Below are positions 43,528 through 53,109 of a stretch of DNA of 64,000 nt, in pieces. The stretch is taken from NCBI GenBank assembly GCA_002356435.2, contig AP018040.2:1178001-1242000 (forward strand), written 5' to 3'. The notes beneath the pieces were generated by a model that saw nothing but the letters and a program-made list of their open reading frames with translations, made no database searches and was not told where the DNA came from. The first letter of the stretch is position 1; the number at the start of each line of letters is the position of its first letter. This DNA comes from Petrimonas sp. IBARAKI. Its GTDB lineage: Bacteria > Bacteroidota > Bacteroidia > Bacteroidales > Dysgonomonadaceae. A program made the translations under genes and the position numbers.

Positions 43528-46500
43528 ATGAATAAATTAAATCTGTCAAGTAAAGGTTTAAGAGAAAAGAAATATTCAGAAAACATCATTTTTTTGATCA
43601 TTTTTTTTCTGTTTGTGCCTTTCTTTGGTTTAAAAGCCAGTTTAAACTTCAGTAACAAATCAATTACAAATGATTTGGACCCCGATGAAAATTTGAAGGA
43701 AATCCGAACTTATTCTCCTTCCGATAGAGTATCTTTAACAATCACTCAGCAGCAAAAAAAGAAAATTACAGGGACAATTACGGATGTTGAAGGAAATCCC
43801 ATTATTGGAGCAAATGTAATCGATGAAAGCGAGAAGGGGAACGGAACTGTAACAGATACGAACGGAAATTTCAGTCTGAATATAGCAGAAAATGCAGTTA
43901 TCCGGATTTCCTACATCGGCTACTTGGAACAAAAAATAAATACAACGGATAAAAATATCTTTATTATCATTTTACAAGAAGATACTAAAGCTTTGGATGA
44001 AGTTGTAGTGGTTGGGTATGGAACTCAAAAGAAAGTAAATTTAACGGGAGCAATTGCTTCAATGAGTTCAGAAGATTTGTCAAAAGTCCCGACACCCAAT
44101 GTCTCAACTCTCTTGTACGGACAATTGCCTGGTTTGATTACACTTCAGAGAAGCGGACAACCCGGCCTAGATAATGTAGCCTTATCGATACGTGGCTTCT
44201 CTAATGCTCTTGTAGTAGTTGACGGAGTTGTAGGCAGGGATTTCTCTCGATTAGATCCTACAGAGATTGAAAACATAACCATTCTGAAAGATGCAGCATC
44301 TTCTGCTGTTTATGGTGTAAGTGGCGGTAACGGGGTCATCCTTGTAACTACCAAAAAAGGAAATACTGGGAAACCCACGTTTAATTATACTATGAATTAT
44401 GGTGTTCAGCATGTGACTAAATATCCCCGATTTGTTACTTCAGCAGAATATGCAATTTTAAAAAATGAAGCGGCGATGAATTTAGGCGGAGAACCTGTTT
44501 ATTCAAAAGAAGAGATCGAAAAATATAGGTTAGGGACTGATCCTGATTATCCCAATTTTGATTACTACGACTATATGGTTAGAGACTATCCTCCTCAATT
44601 TCAACAAAACATTACAGTGAGAGGTGGAAGTGAATCGATAAAATATTTCTTCTTATTAGGGCAAACAAGTCAAGCTTCGATGTGGAAAGGAGGTAATCAA
44701 GATTACGCAAAATATAATTTTAGATCGAATGTTGATGCCCAGATTACAAATGATTTTGATGTGTCAGTAGAATTTGGAGCCAGAATTGAAGACCGTAACA
44801 ATTTGATTCAGGATTCTTACCTCATGGCTTCATGGTTGCAATACTCGTGGCCGATATTTACTCCAAAAAATCCCGATGGGACAATTGCTTCAACAAATTA
44901 CGGATTGACAGCTTATCTTGACAGAGATTTGACAGGGTACATCAAAAATAAACAAAACGTGTATGAAGGAGCCTTAACATTAAATTACAAAATACCCTTT
45001 GTGCCAGGATTGAGTGTTAATTTAAAAGCTGCTTTAGATATGTATTACCAAGACCAGAAACAATGGTTGAAGAAATATTATACTTATACGTGGAACAAGG
45101 AGACTCAAACCTCAACTAGAGTCGGATCTCGTGGTACAGATCAGCTTATATTGGATACATGGAGATCATCTTTTGCCCGCATAATTTCCTCGCTTAATTA
45201 TGAACGTACCTTTGCCGACGTTCATAACCTGAAGGGACTTTTATTATATGAAGTCAGCGAAGGAAATGCGACAAATTTTCAAGCATCAAGAATCAATTAT
45301 GTCGTTCCAATCGATCAAATTTTTGCGGGTCCTGATGCGGGTAAGAGTAATTGGGGAGGAGCATCGGATGACGGAAGAGAAAGTTATGTAGGACGTTTAA
45401 ATTATGATTTTTCAGGGAAATACTTATTCGAATACAGTTTTCGTTACGATGGATCTGCAAAGTTTCCGCCTAATAAAAGATGGGGGTTCTTTTCTGGAGT
45501 ATCTGCCGGTTGGAGAATTTCGGAGGAGGGTTTCATAAAAAATAATTTCAATAATTTGGACAATCTAAAACTTCGAGCATCGTGGGGTAATTTAGGAAGT
45601 GACAACACAGGTAATTTTCAATTTCTTTCAGGATATACTTATCCGTCTGGAAACTATATTTATGGAGGAAACACCATTAGTGGAATGATTGATACCGGAA
45701 CACCAAATCCCAATATTACGTGGGAAAGTAGTCAGATATACGATATAGGCCTAGATATAAGTTTATGGAATAGGCAGTTGGAAATTGAAACAGATGTTTT
45801 CTATCGAAAGCGAGAAGGTCTTTTAGCCAGGAGGACCACTCAACTGCCCAGTACGTTTGGAGCAACCTTACCGTACGAAAATCTTAATTCGGATGATGCT
45901 AGAGGTTTTGAAATATTTGTTGGACACAATTCCTCTATAGGTGAAATAAAGTATCGTATTACATCCAATCTGTCTTGGACAAGAATAAAAAACAAGCATT
46001 TAGAACAAAGAGATTTTAATAATCAATTTGATCAATGGAGAAATAATTCCGAAAACAGATGGAATAATCTTTATTGGGGGTACAAGGCCGTTGGACAGTT
46101 TCAGTCGATAGATGACATCCAAGCTTCTCCTATACAGGATAGTAGGGCGAATTCAACACTCCGCCCGGGAGATATCAAATATGAAGATTTCAACAAGGAC
46201 GGAATTGTTGACGGGAATGATATTCAGATTATAGGAAGAGGTCAAACACCTGAAATTACTTACGGTTTAGGGCTAATGGCTTCATGGAAAAGAATAACTT
46301 TTGACATGAATTGGCAAGGTGCTTCTCGTTCAAATATTCAACAGCAACATTTCCTTATTCAGCCGTTTGCCAATGGAATGAATGCTTATGCTTATTTTTT
46401 GGATAGATGGCACCGTGCAGATCCCTGGAATGCTGACTCAGAATGGATCCCCGGTAAATATCCTTCAACAATAAATGATGGAGCCCCTAATAACAAATGG

Positions 46501-46743
46501 AATTCATCATTCTGGTTGTTAAATGCTACCTATTTCAGATTGAAATTATTGAGTATTGGATACAGTCTTGAAAATAATCTTTTTAAAGAATGGGGAATAC
46601 AAAACCTGGTAGTTTCCTTTAGTGGACAAAACCTAATAACATTGTCTAAGTTAGGACCAATTGATCCTGAAACGCCTAGTGGTCGATTGTCATATTATCC
46701 ACAACAGAAAACATATAATATCGGATTAAATGTTACATTTTAA
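43528..46743 (+). CDS. SusC/RagA-type TonB-dependent outer-membrane transporter (3)
   Basis: 1071-residue outer-membrane importer. It carries a longer N-terminus than the other two: a hydrophobic signal (IIFLIIFFLFVPFFG, about 19-33) and then some 40 hydrophilic residues before the CarboxypepD-reg-like domain (KKITGTITDVEGNPIIGANV from about residue 77). Plug: DEVVVVGYGTQKKVNLTGA, GLITLQRSGQPGLDN, LVVVDGVVGRD and ITILKDAASSAVYGVSGGNGVILVTT. The barrel ends YNIGLNVTF. No STN or signal-transfer domain is visible in the extension, so sigma/anti-sigma signalling is not indicated. The susD start lies 13 bases after its stop. Confidence 0.94.
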   Translation: MNKLNLSSKGLREKKYSENIIFLIIFFLFVPFFGLKASLNFSNKSITNDLDPDENLKEIRTYSPSDRVSLTITQQQKKKITGTITDVEGNPIIGANVIDESEKGNGTVTDTNGNFSLNIAENAVIRISYIGYLEQKINTTDKNIFIIILQEDTKALDEVVVVGYGTQKKVNLTGAIASMSSEDLSKVPTPNVSTLLYGQLPGLITLQRSGQPGLDNVALSIRGFSNALVVVDGVVGRDFSRLDPTEIENITILKDAASSAVYGVSGGNGVILVTTKKGNTGKPTFNYTMNYGVQHVTKYPRFVTSAEYAILKNEAAMNLGGEPVYSKEEIEKYRLGTDPDYPNFDYYDYMVRDYPPQFQQNITVRGGSESIKYFFLLGQTSQASMWKGGNQDYAKYNFRSNVDAQITNDFDVSVEFGARIEDRNNLIQDSYLMASWLQYSWPIFTPKNPDGTIASTNYGLTAYLDRDLTGYIKNKQNVYEGALTLNYKIPFVPGLSVNLKAALDMYYQDQKQWLKKYYTYTWNKETQTSTRVGSRGTDQLILDTWRSSFARIISSLNYERTFADVHNLKGLLLYEVSEGNATNFQASRINYVVPIDQIFAGPDAGKSNWGGASDDGRESYVGRLNYDFSGKYLFEYSFRYDGSAKFPPNKRWGFFSGVSAGWRISEEGFIKNNFNNLDNLKLRASWGNLGSDNTGNFQFLSGYTYPSGNYIYGGNTISGMIDTGTPNPNITWESSQIYDIGLDISLWNRQLEIETDVFYRKREGLLARRTTQLPSTFGATLPYENLNSDDARGFEIFVGHNSSIGEIKYRITSNLSWTRIKNKHLEQRDFNNQFDQWRNNSENRWNNLYWGYKAVGQFQSIDDIQASPIQDSRANSTLRPGDIKYEDFNKDGIVDGNDIQIIGRGQTPEITYGLGLMASWKRITFDMNWQGASRSNIQQQHFLIQPFANGMNAYAYFLDRWHRADPWNADSEWIPGKYPSTINDGAPNNKWNSSFWLLNATYFRLKLLSIGYSLENNLFKEWGIQNLVVSFSGQNLITLSKLGPIDPETPSGRLSYYPQQKTYNIGLNVTF

Positions 46744-46756
46744 ACGGGAAGTTATT

Positions 46757-48520
46757 ATGAGTAATAAATATATTTATGTCTTACTGACACTGCTTTTTCT
46801 ATCAGGTTGTATCGAAAATACATTAGACAGAAAACCTTTAAACATGATTTCTGACGCTGATGTATGGACATCTGAACAATTGATTGATATTTACATGGTT
46901 TCCTTATACAATGCAATTCCTATTGGATTCACGGGTAATCCTCATCTCGCAAATTTAACAGATGAAGGTTCCTATCACGAAGAAAATCCACCGGTGAGTA
47001 ACTTTGGAAACCATCCCCATGTTTTAAACACTTCTATGTATGCATGGATAAGAAGAGCAAACTATTTTCTGGACAGAATACAAACTGCGACAATAACTGA
47101 AGAAAGAATAAAACAATATATTGCTGAATGCAAGTTTGTTCGGGCATATTATTATTTCGATCTGGTTAAAAAATATGGTGGGATGCCTATTATAACTGAA
47201 GTTCAGGTGTTTGATAATAATCTGGAAGAATTACAGGTTTCTCGAAATAAAGAAGAAGAAGTATACGACTTTATTCTCAATGAATTGGATGCGGCCATTG
47301 TTGATCTTCCTAATTCCTGGGATGCAGCAAATATGAACCGGGCCACAAAATTAGTTGCTCAGGCATTGAAATCTAGAGCTATGCTGTATGCAGGATCCAT
47401 CGCCAAATATGGAACTGTACAGTTGAATGGACTTATTGGCATTCCTTCTGATAAAGCCAATACTTATTTTTCAGAATCCATAAAAGCTTCCAAGGTTATA
47501 ATGGAAAGCTCTGTTTATGGTTTGTATGATAAATTATATAATCCAGCATCACAAAGTGGAAATCCGGTAACTAACTATCAGCAAATTTTTGTTGATAAGA
47601 ATAATGAAGAAGTTATTTTTCAAAAAGCATATTCATTTCCGGATAAAGTTCATAGTTTTGATAATTTAAATATTCCTGAAGGATTTACTACAAATAACGG
47701 AAGCTCAATTTGTCCGCTTCTTGAATTGGTCGAATCTTACGAATATGTTAATGGTACCCCAGGGGTTTTAATAGTTGATGGAAAGGAGTTTGATTCTCCT
47801 ACAGAGCTTTTTAAAGACAAGGATCCTCGGTTTGATGCGAGTATTTTTCGTTCGGAATCGCCATATATAGGAAGAGCTGTTCAAATATACAGAGGTATCT
47901 ATGATACCGACGGAACACTTTACGAAACAGAAAGTGTTCCCTTTCCCAAAGATCCAAACATGATACAAGTAGGTATGGACGGACCGTATCCTACAGGGAA
48001 TTATTCCAAAAGCGGTTTTTATATCAGGAAAATATTAAATCCGGACAGAGCTGTGGTGGAACCCAATTATTCTGATCAGAATTATATTGACATAAGATAT
48101 GCAGAGATACTGCTTAATTTTTCAGAAGCAGCATTAGAAACCGGAACCAACCTTTCCGAAGCTCTGGATGCTGTCAATCAGATTAGGGCACGTGCTGGCA
48201 TACGACAGTTATCATCAGATGAATTGACGATTGAGCGGTTGCGTAATGAGAGAAAAGTTGAATTAGCATTCGAAGATAAAAGATTCTGGGATATCAGGCG
48301 TTGGAGAATTGGTACTAGTTTATTTCAAAATACCTATATGCATGGCTTATATCCTTATTTGAAATATACCGGTTCCGGATACAAATACATATTTAAAAAG
48401 ATCAGCGGGTATCCTCTCGATGGAGGATTATCTAGAGTTTGGGAAGAAAGAGACTATTATAGTAATCTTTCCGGTTATATTTCTACAAACAAAAATATTA
48501 TTAACAATCCTGGATGGTAA
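46757..48520 (+). CDS. SusD/RagB-type surface glycan-binding lipoprotein (3)
   Basis: 587-residue outer-membrane lipoprotein, partner of SusC 3. Start at the ATG 46757, since a frame from 46730 runs inside susC. Lipobox LFLSGC, then IENTLDRKPLNMISDADVW. Helical repeat segments ECKFVRAYYYFDLVKKYGGMPI and AQALKSRAMLYAGSIAKYG. Conserved end: YIDIRYAEILLNFSEAAL, VNQIRARAGIRQL, RLRNERKVELAFEDKRFWDIRRWRIG. Closes with NIINNPGW. Standard arrangement. Confidence 0.94.
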   Translation: MSNKYIYVLLTLLFLSGCIENTLDRKPLNMISDADVWTSEQLIDIYMVSLYNAIPIGFTGNPHLANLTDEGSYHEENPPVSNFGNHPHVLNTSMYAWIRRANYFLDRIQTATITEERIKQYIAECKFVRAYYYFDLVKKYGGMPIITEVQVFDNNLEELQVSRNKEEEVYDFILNELDAAIVDLPNSWDAANMNRATKLVAQALKSRAMLYAGSIAKYGTVQLNGLIGIPSDKANTYFSESIKASKVIMESSVYGLYDKLYNPASQSGNPVTNYQQIFVDKNNEEVIFQKAYSFPDKVHSFDNLNIPEGFTTNNGSSICPLLELVESYEYVNGTPGVLIVDGKEFDSPTELFKDKDPRFDASIFRSESPYIGRAVQIYRGIYDTDGTLYETESVPFPKDPNMIQVGMDGPYPTGNYSKSGFYIRKILNPDRAVVEPNYSDQNYIDIRYAEILLNFSEAALETGTNLSEALDAVNQIRARAGIRQLSSDELTIERLRNERKVELAFEDKRFWDIRRWRIGTSLFQNTYMHGLYPYLKYTGSGYKYIFKKISGYPLDGGLSRVWEERDYYSNLSGYISTNKNIINNPGW

Positions 48521-48534
48521 TAAATATAACATAT

Positions 48535-49206
48535 ATGAAAATGAAAAAATTAATATATACTTTGTCCCTCTTCTTGATGCTCTATAGTTGTTCAATAGAT
48601 AATTATGATGCTCCAAACGCAGTATTATCCGGAAAAGTAATAGACAATGTAACTAATGAACCAGTGGAGAATGGTGGAGTAAACGGAGGTACTGTTATTC
48701 ATGTTTTAGAAGGTAATTCTAAACAGCCCATTATTTGCAATTCATTTCCAGATGGACGTTTTGTGAACGCTGCTTTTTTCAGCGGAGACTATAAAATTGT
48801 GGCTTTAGGTGCTTTTAAAATGGTGTCAGATACTATACATGTTTCTGTTTTGAATAATGCGGAAGTAGAGATTAAAGTACTGCCAAACGTTAGACTGAAT
48901 ACTTCAATTGTTAGTAGAGATGCTTCTACAATCACGGTTAAAGTAGAGTATGAAAAGGTCCATGAGAGTCAGGTGTTAAATGAATTGTGTGTAATTTGGA
49001 GTACTTATCCAAATCCGAATATGTTTACCTTTTCTGGAGGTGGCCAGAAAATCGAAAAAGTAGATTCACAGAATCTTTCTTCTGGAGAAAAAATCTTCGT
49101 GATTTCAGGATTAAATAATGGATTAAATTACTATATAAGAGCTGCTGCCCGCACAAATGCAGCGGGTAGTTACTATAATTATAGTAAACCAATTCAAACG
49201 CAATAA
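48535..49206 (+). CDS. DUF3823-type SusCD-associated lipoprotein
   Basis: 223-residue surface lipoprotein found behind SusCD pairs in Bacteroidota. Lipobox LMLYSC, then SIDNYDAPNAVLSGKVID, a DUF3823 opening that leads into a beta-sandwich (VTNEPVENGGVNGGTVIHV, with a carboxypeptidase-regulatory-like shape). A second beta domain (about 115-220) has VYEKVHESQ-like and YYIRAAARTNAAGSYY strands, similar to a fibronectin III fold. No catalytic motif; likely a surface glycan-binding or structural accessory. The ATG at 48535 is chosen over one inside susD at 48514. Confidence 0.78.
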   Translation: MKMKKLIYTLSLFLMLYSCSIDNYDAPNAVLSGKVIDNVTNEPVENGGVNGGTVIHVLEGNSKQPIICNSFPDGRFVNAAFFSGDYKIVALGAFKMVSDTIHVSVLNNAEVEIKVLPNVRLNTSIVSRDASTITVKVEYEKVHESQVLNELCVIWSTYPNPNMFTFSGGGQKIEKVDSQNLSSGEKIFVISGLNNGLNYYIRAAARTNAAGSYYNYSKPIQTQ

Positions 49207-49219
49207 ATATAATTTAAAA

Positions 49220-50572
49220 ATGGAAAATAAAATAAACCGTAGAAATTTTATTCGTACTAGTTCCATTGCCAGTGTAGGACTGGCAATGGGATTATCCAAT
49301 GTTAATTGTGCCAGTAATTCACAAATCAAAAAAGCAGCTATATTAGGTGGTCCGAAAGCATATACCGGCGATTGGTCTAAATGGCCGGTTATCGGACAGG
49401 CAGAACAGGATGAATTATTGAAAGTCTTGAATAGCGGAGGATGGTGCAGGTTAGGGAATAAAACGGCACCGAAGTTTGAAAGTGAATATCAAAAACAGAC
49501 GGAGGCAAAGAATGTACTGGCTGTTTCGAGCGGGACGAGCGCTTTATATACCATGTTGGGCGCTTTGGGCATCGGGCCGGGAGATGAAGTTATTATTCCG
49601 CCATATACTTTTATCGCTACTTATAATGCGGTAGTTTTGAATTATGCTCTCCCTGTTTTTGCGGATGTTGATATTGAAAGTTTCCAAATTGATGCCAATA
49701 AGATCGAATCAGCAATTTCGAATAATACCAAAGTTATTATGCCGGTACATATTGGAGGCTCTCCTTATGACGTGGATAAGGTACATAAAGTTGCAGAAAA
49801 GTATAGTGTTCCGGTAATCGAAGATGCCTGTCAGGCTCATATGGCAGAATGGAAAGGAAAATGTGTAGGGAATTGGGGACTTGGAGGCGCATTCAGCTTT
49901 CAAGCTTCCAAGAATCTTAATTCGGGAGAAGGGGGAGCGGTAATTACCAACGATGATACATTCTATCAGAATTGCTATAGTTTTCATCATCAAGGACAGG
50001 GTGCTGATGCGGCCAGCCTCGTACCGGGCTCAGGCATTAGGGGGGCCAATCTTCGAATCACCGAATTTCAGGCGGCAATTTTGCTTGCTCAGATGACACG
50101 GCTTGCAGATCAAGTGGAAAAAAGGTGGAAAAATGCTCAATATTTAACGAAAATGTTGAAGCAAATATCCGGAATAAAGCCGGCTGAATTGTATGATGGC
50201 GTTACTAAAAGCGCATATCACTTGTATATGTTCCGTTATGATAAAGAAAAATTTTCAGGAATGTCCAGGGAGCAATTTATAAATGCTTTAAATGCTGAAG
50301 GTGTGCCTTGTTCGACTGGATATACTTCCATGACACGGGAAAAATATATTACTGACTTAGCTCAAAATAAACACTATCTTAATGTTTACGGTGAAAAAAG
50401 AATGAAAGAATGGCTTGAAAGCCTTTCTTGTCCGCAAAACGACAAATTATGCGACGAGGAGGCTGTATGGTTTACTCAGACAATGCTTCTGGGAACTAAA
50501 ACAGACATGGAGCAGATTGTGGAAGCCATCAGAAAAATTGCCCGGTATTCAGCTGAGATATCCAAGATCTGA
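49220..50572 (+). CDS. Tat-exported DegT/DnrJ/EryC1/StrS aminotransferase (1)
   Basis: 450-residue PLP-dependent enzyme of the sugar-aminotransferase family, with an export signal. The ATG at 49220 gives NRRNFIRTS (RR at 7-8) plus a hydrophobic stretch, a Tat signal. The fold is complete: SSGTSALYTML (phosphate loop), IIPPYTFIAT, VFADVDIESFQID, EDACQAH with the pyridine-nitrogen Asp202, and FSFQASKNLNSGEGGA with the PLP Lys231. Normal members use UDP- or dTDP-ketosugars in the cytoplasm, so a periplasmic copy is unusual. Last gene of the SusCD-3 unit, 14 bases behind the DUF3823 gene. Two paralogues lie on the other strand at 55891 and 58722. Confidence 0.88.
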   Translation: MENKINRRNFIRTSSIASVGLAMGLSNVNCASNSQIKKAAILGGPKAYTGDWSKWPVIGQAEQDELLKVLNSGGWCRLGNKTAPKFESEYQKQTEAKNVLAVSSGTSALYTMLGALGIGPGDEVIIPPYTFIATYNAVVLNYALPVFADVDIESFQIDANKIESAISNNTKVIMPVHIGGSPYDVDKVHKVAEKYSVPVIEDACQAHMAEWKGKCVGNWGLGGAFSFQASKNLNSGEGGAVITNDDTFYQNCYSFHHQGQGADAASLVPGSGIRGANLRITEFQAAILLAQMTRLADQVEKRWKNAQYLTKMLKQISGIKPAELYDGVTKSAYHLYMFRYDKEKFSGMSREQFINALNAEGVPCSTGYTSMTREKYITDLAQNKHYLNVYGEKRMKEWLESLSCPQNDKLCDEEAVWFTQTMLLGTKTDMEQIVEAIRKIARYSAEISKI

Positions 50573-50598
50573 ATTATTTATAATCTTATTCCAGAGTC

Positions 50599-50643
50599 GC
50601 TGTATGGCAGAAGTAGTACATTCTGCCATACAGCTAACTTTTT
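50599..50643 (+). terminator. Terminator hairpin between two converging units
   Basis: GCTGTATGGCAGAA pairs perfectly with TTCTGCCATACAGC (14 bp, 8-base loop) and is followed on the + strand by TAACTTTTTT. It ends the aminotransferase unit from the left. The long unit from the right stops at 50643, so the hairpin can also block read-through from that side. Confidence 0.9.
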
Positions 50644-53048
50644 CATTTTAAATATTTGTCGATAAATCGGTACGCATCTTCCCTTATATCAGAGGGAAAA
50701 TCGTGACTTGCTTGAGGGTAAACGATTTTTAAATGATCCTCACTATCCAAAAAACGATAAACCTCCCTGACGTGACTGATGCCTTTTCTGACGCCTTCAA
50801 TAGAAAAATTGAGGTCAGATACAGGAGAATTTGAATAAAAAGGCCTGGGGGCAAGTGATGCAATGATTTCATCGAAATCAAAAGGGATTTTTTCAACATC
50901 CAGATTGTATTTATCCCTTATAAAGGGCATATATCGCTCTTGAGCCCACGGACCCAGACGGCCACCGTATCCGGCAGTTACTTGTTCACCGGGGTGGTAG
51001 TAGTCCATCAATGTCCATCCACAACTGGAGACGATTACTTTTATCCGGGGATCAAAGGCAGCAACAAACAGGGCATTATGACCACCCAGTGAGTGGCCTA
51101 TAACCCCAATTCTCTTCTTGTCAACGTAAGGCAGGCTTTGCAGTATATCGACACAAGAGATATGGTTGAAGATCCCTTTCATTGTTCCCGAATCATAGCG
51201 GTCATTAGCAAAGTCGTAATTTTCCAGCTCACCCATACTCGGATAGTCTGGTGAAATAACTACATATCCTCTTTCTGCAAGCTCCTTGGCGTAAGCCCTG
51301 TTTTTAATACTGGTAACGCCATCTATTATCTTCTTGCCTTCAATGCCGGTTCCGTGAAGAGCAAGCATAGCAGGAGATAACATCGATTTATTTTTTGGCC
51401 GGTAGAGATAGGCGAACACTTTTTCAGAGGGTGCTGCCTCAAAGTTGATACTATAACGTACATATTTTTCATACACAGCAGAGTCAGTATAGATCACATG
51501 CAATTTTTTCTTCTGCCGTGGCGGGACTTTTCCCATGACAAGTTGCATATTGTTTAGTACCTCCTCTCTTTTTTTCTCCCATTCTTTTTTATTTGTGACA
51601 GGAAAAATTTGACCGCTACGATCTTTGTAGGTCAACAACTCCCGGGGTTGGTTGGCTTTGTTTCGGTCTAAAAGCCGCTTAATCTTCGTCAGGATCAACT
51701 TTTCCGATTCTGCGGTTACAGGACTGGATTCAATCTCATACCCTCCTTCAGCGTAGGCTGCCTCCGTTCCGATATAAAATGGGCCGTAATCACCGTAAGC
51801 TGCCATCGCAACAAAATGATCCGGCGCCATCTTTTTGGCTGCCAGCTGATACTCCACAAAGAGTTCACCCGGCATAAAGAGCAAACGGGCGTTATGAATA
51901 CGCAAACAGGCGATTTCTATCCCCTTTCCTGCAACCCTCCTTTTATACCATCCCAAACGCCCCATATTGTTGGCAAGCAAACGGCTATCCATTTGATTCA
52001 TGGTCGTCTCTATCTCTTTGATTTTATCCCGATAGGGTAGCAACAGGTTTTCGGTATCCCAACCCAGATCTTCTGATTGAACACTGAACTTTTGGGTATT
52101 ATTCCACGCGCGCTCCATGCCGTCTGCCATTCTCTTTGCGAGGATGAAACGGGTTTCATGGCTGCCATCGTTATACTTTCCGGCTGCAACATTACCTCCA
52201 GCCCCGTTGAAATGAACATGCAAGGCATCCGGTACAGCCAATTGACGCAAAAAACGGGCAATACCGGGAAAATCAGGGTTGGTTGTTTTGGTCAGGTAGT
52301 AACTCTGCGGATGGGTTGCATAAAAACTCAATACAGCCAGCGGAGTATTCTCATTCCAGAAACTTACAAGCGACACATCCGGATCTATTAATCCCTCTGG
52401 CATGGAACGGAGGAGAGAATCCTTACTCGAAGAGCCACGCATCGTAACAATTCGTCCCTCTTTTTTGTAAACTCTTCTGTTTGAAGCTACCTGATGTATC
52501 TCCGCACTACCGATACCTATCTCTGTCACCTCCTTCACGTCTTTGAGTGATAAACGGATTGATGACTGAAGCCTTTGAATCAACTCCCTTGCAAAAGTGC
52601 CGTCAAAACAGCCTGCTGGAATGTTGTTTTCTTTTAAAATTTTTTCTGCAGTGAAATCACAGATGGGAGCATCGTGCTGATGAACTGTATGTACCACCAC
52701 CCGGTTAGGAATAGTACCCGCAGCTTCGGCCATGGCTTCCTTGAAGGCATCCTGTGACTCGTTAGCAATACCTATCCAGTCAACAGAACACAACACGATA
52801 GGATCACCTTCGCCAAATAAAACAATGCCCTTTGCCCTCAATGTTTGTTCTCCGGAGTTTATCATCGGATCGTAAGTGAGTCTGCTCCCTATAGGTGGAG
52901 TAGCATCCACATCAAAAGTAGCAATCCTTATTCCTCGTTTCTCCCGGGGATCAACATTTGAAGTCTTTGAAAATGTTGATCCCGCAATACAAAGAAGAAG
53001 AAAAACAAATTGCATTCTCATTACTTTCAGCCGTTTGTTGTTAATCAT
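50643..53048 (-). CDS. Neutral-ceramidase-like domain fused to an alpha/beta hydrolase
   Basis: 801-residue exported fusion protein. Signal sequence about 10-27. Domain 1 (about 38-470) resembles the N-terminal domain of neutral/alkaline ceramidases: FDVDATPPIG, VLCSVDWIG, VVVHTVHQHDAP (H123 and H125, metal motif) and FYATHPQSYY. Domain 2 (about 490-800) is a dienelactone-hydrolase-type esterase: LALHGTGIEGK, YVVISPDYPS, IGVIGHSLGGHNA with Ser653, SLAPRPFYSNSPVSD and QASHDFP with His782. Ceramidases cut amide bonds, so domain 1 may be an amidase for N-acyl groups on glycans. Last gene of the minus-strand unit, 61 bases after the propeller gene. Confidence 0.8.
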   Translation of the reverse strand: MINNKRLKVMRMQFVFLLLCIAGSTFSKTSNVDPREKRGIRIATFDVDATPPIGSRLTYDPMINSGEQTLRAKGIVLFGEGDPIVLCSVDWIGIANESQDAFKEAMAEAAGTIPNRVVVHTVHQHDAPICDFTAEKILKENNIPAGCFDGTFARELIQRLQSSIRLSLKDVKEVTEIGIGSAEIHQVASNRRVYKKEGRIVTMRGSSSKDSLLRSMPEGLIDPDVSLVSFWNENTPLAVLSFYATHPQSYYLTKTTNPDFPGIARFLRQLAVPDALHVHFNGAGGNVAAGKYNDGSHETRFILAKRMADGMERAWNNTQKFSVQSEDLGWDTENLLLPYRDKIKEIETTMNQMDSRLLANNMGRLGWYKRRVAGKGIEIACLRIHNARLLFMPGELFVEYQLAAKKMAPDHFVAMAAYGDYGPFYIGTEAAYAEGGYEIESSPVTAESEKLILTKIKRLLDRNKANQPRELLTYKDRSGQIFPVTNKKEWEKKREEVLNNMQLVMGKVPPRQKKKLHVIYTDSAVYEKYVRYSINFEAAPSEKVFAYLYRPKNKSMLSPAMLALHGTGIEGKKIIDGVTSIKNRAYAKELAERGYVVISPDYPSMGELENYDFANDRYDSGTMKGIFNHISCVDILQSLPYVDKKRIGVIGHSLGGHNALFVAAFDPRIKVIVSSCGWTLMDYYHPGEQVTAGYGGRLGPWAQERYMPFIRDKYNLDVEKIPFDFDEIIASLAPRPFYSNSPVSDLNFSIEGVRKGISHVREVYRFLDSEDHLKIVYPQASHDFPSDIREDAYRFIDKYLK

Positions 53049-53109
53049 CCCATCTTTTTTTTATAAATTCAACTTCTGTGAGTTTCCTCAGCCTGTTAGT
53101 AACAGTCTT

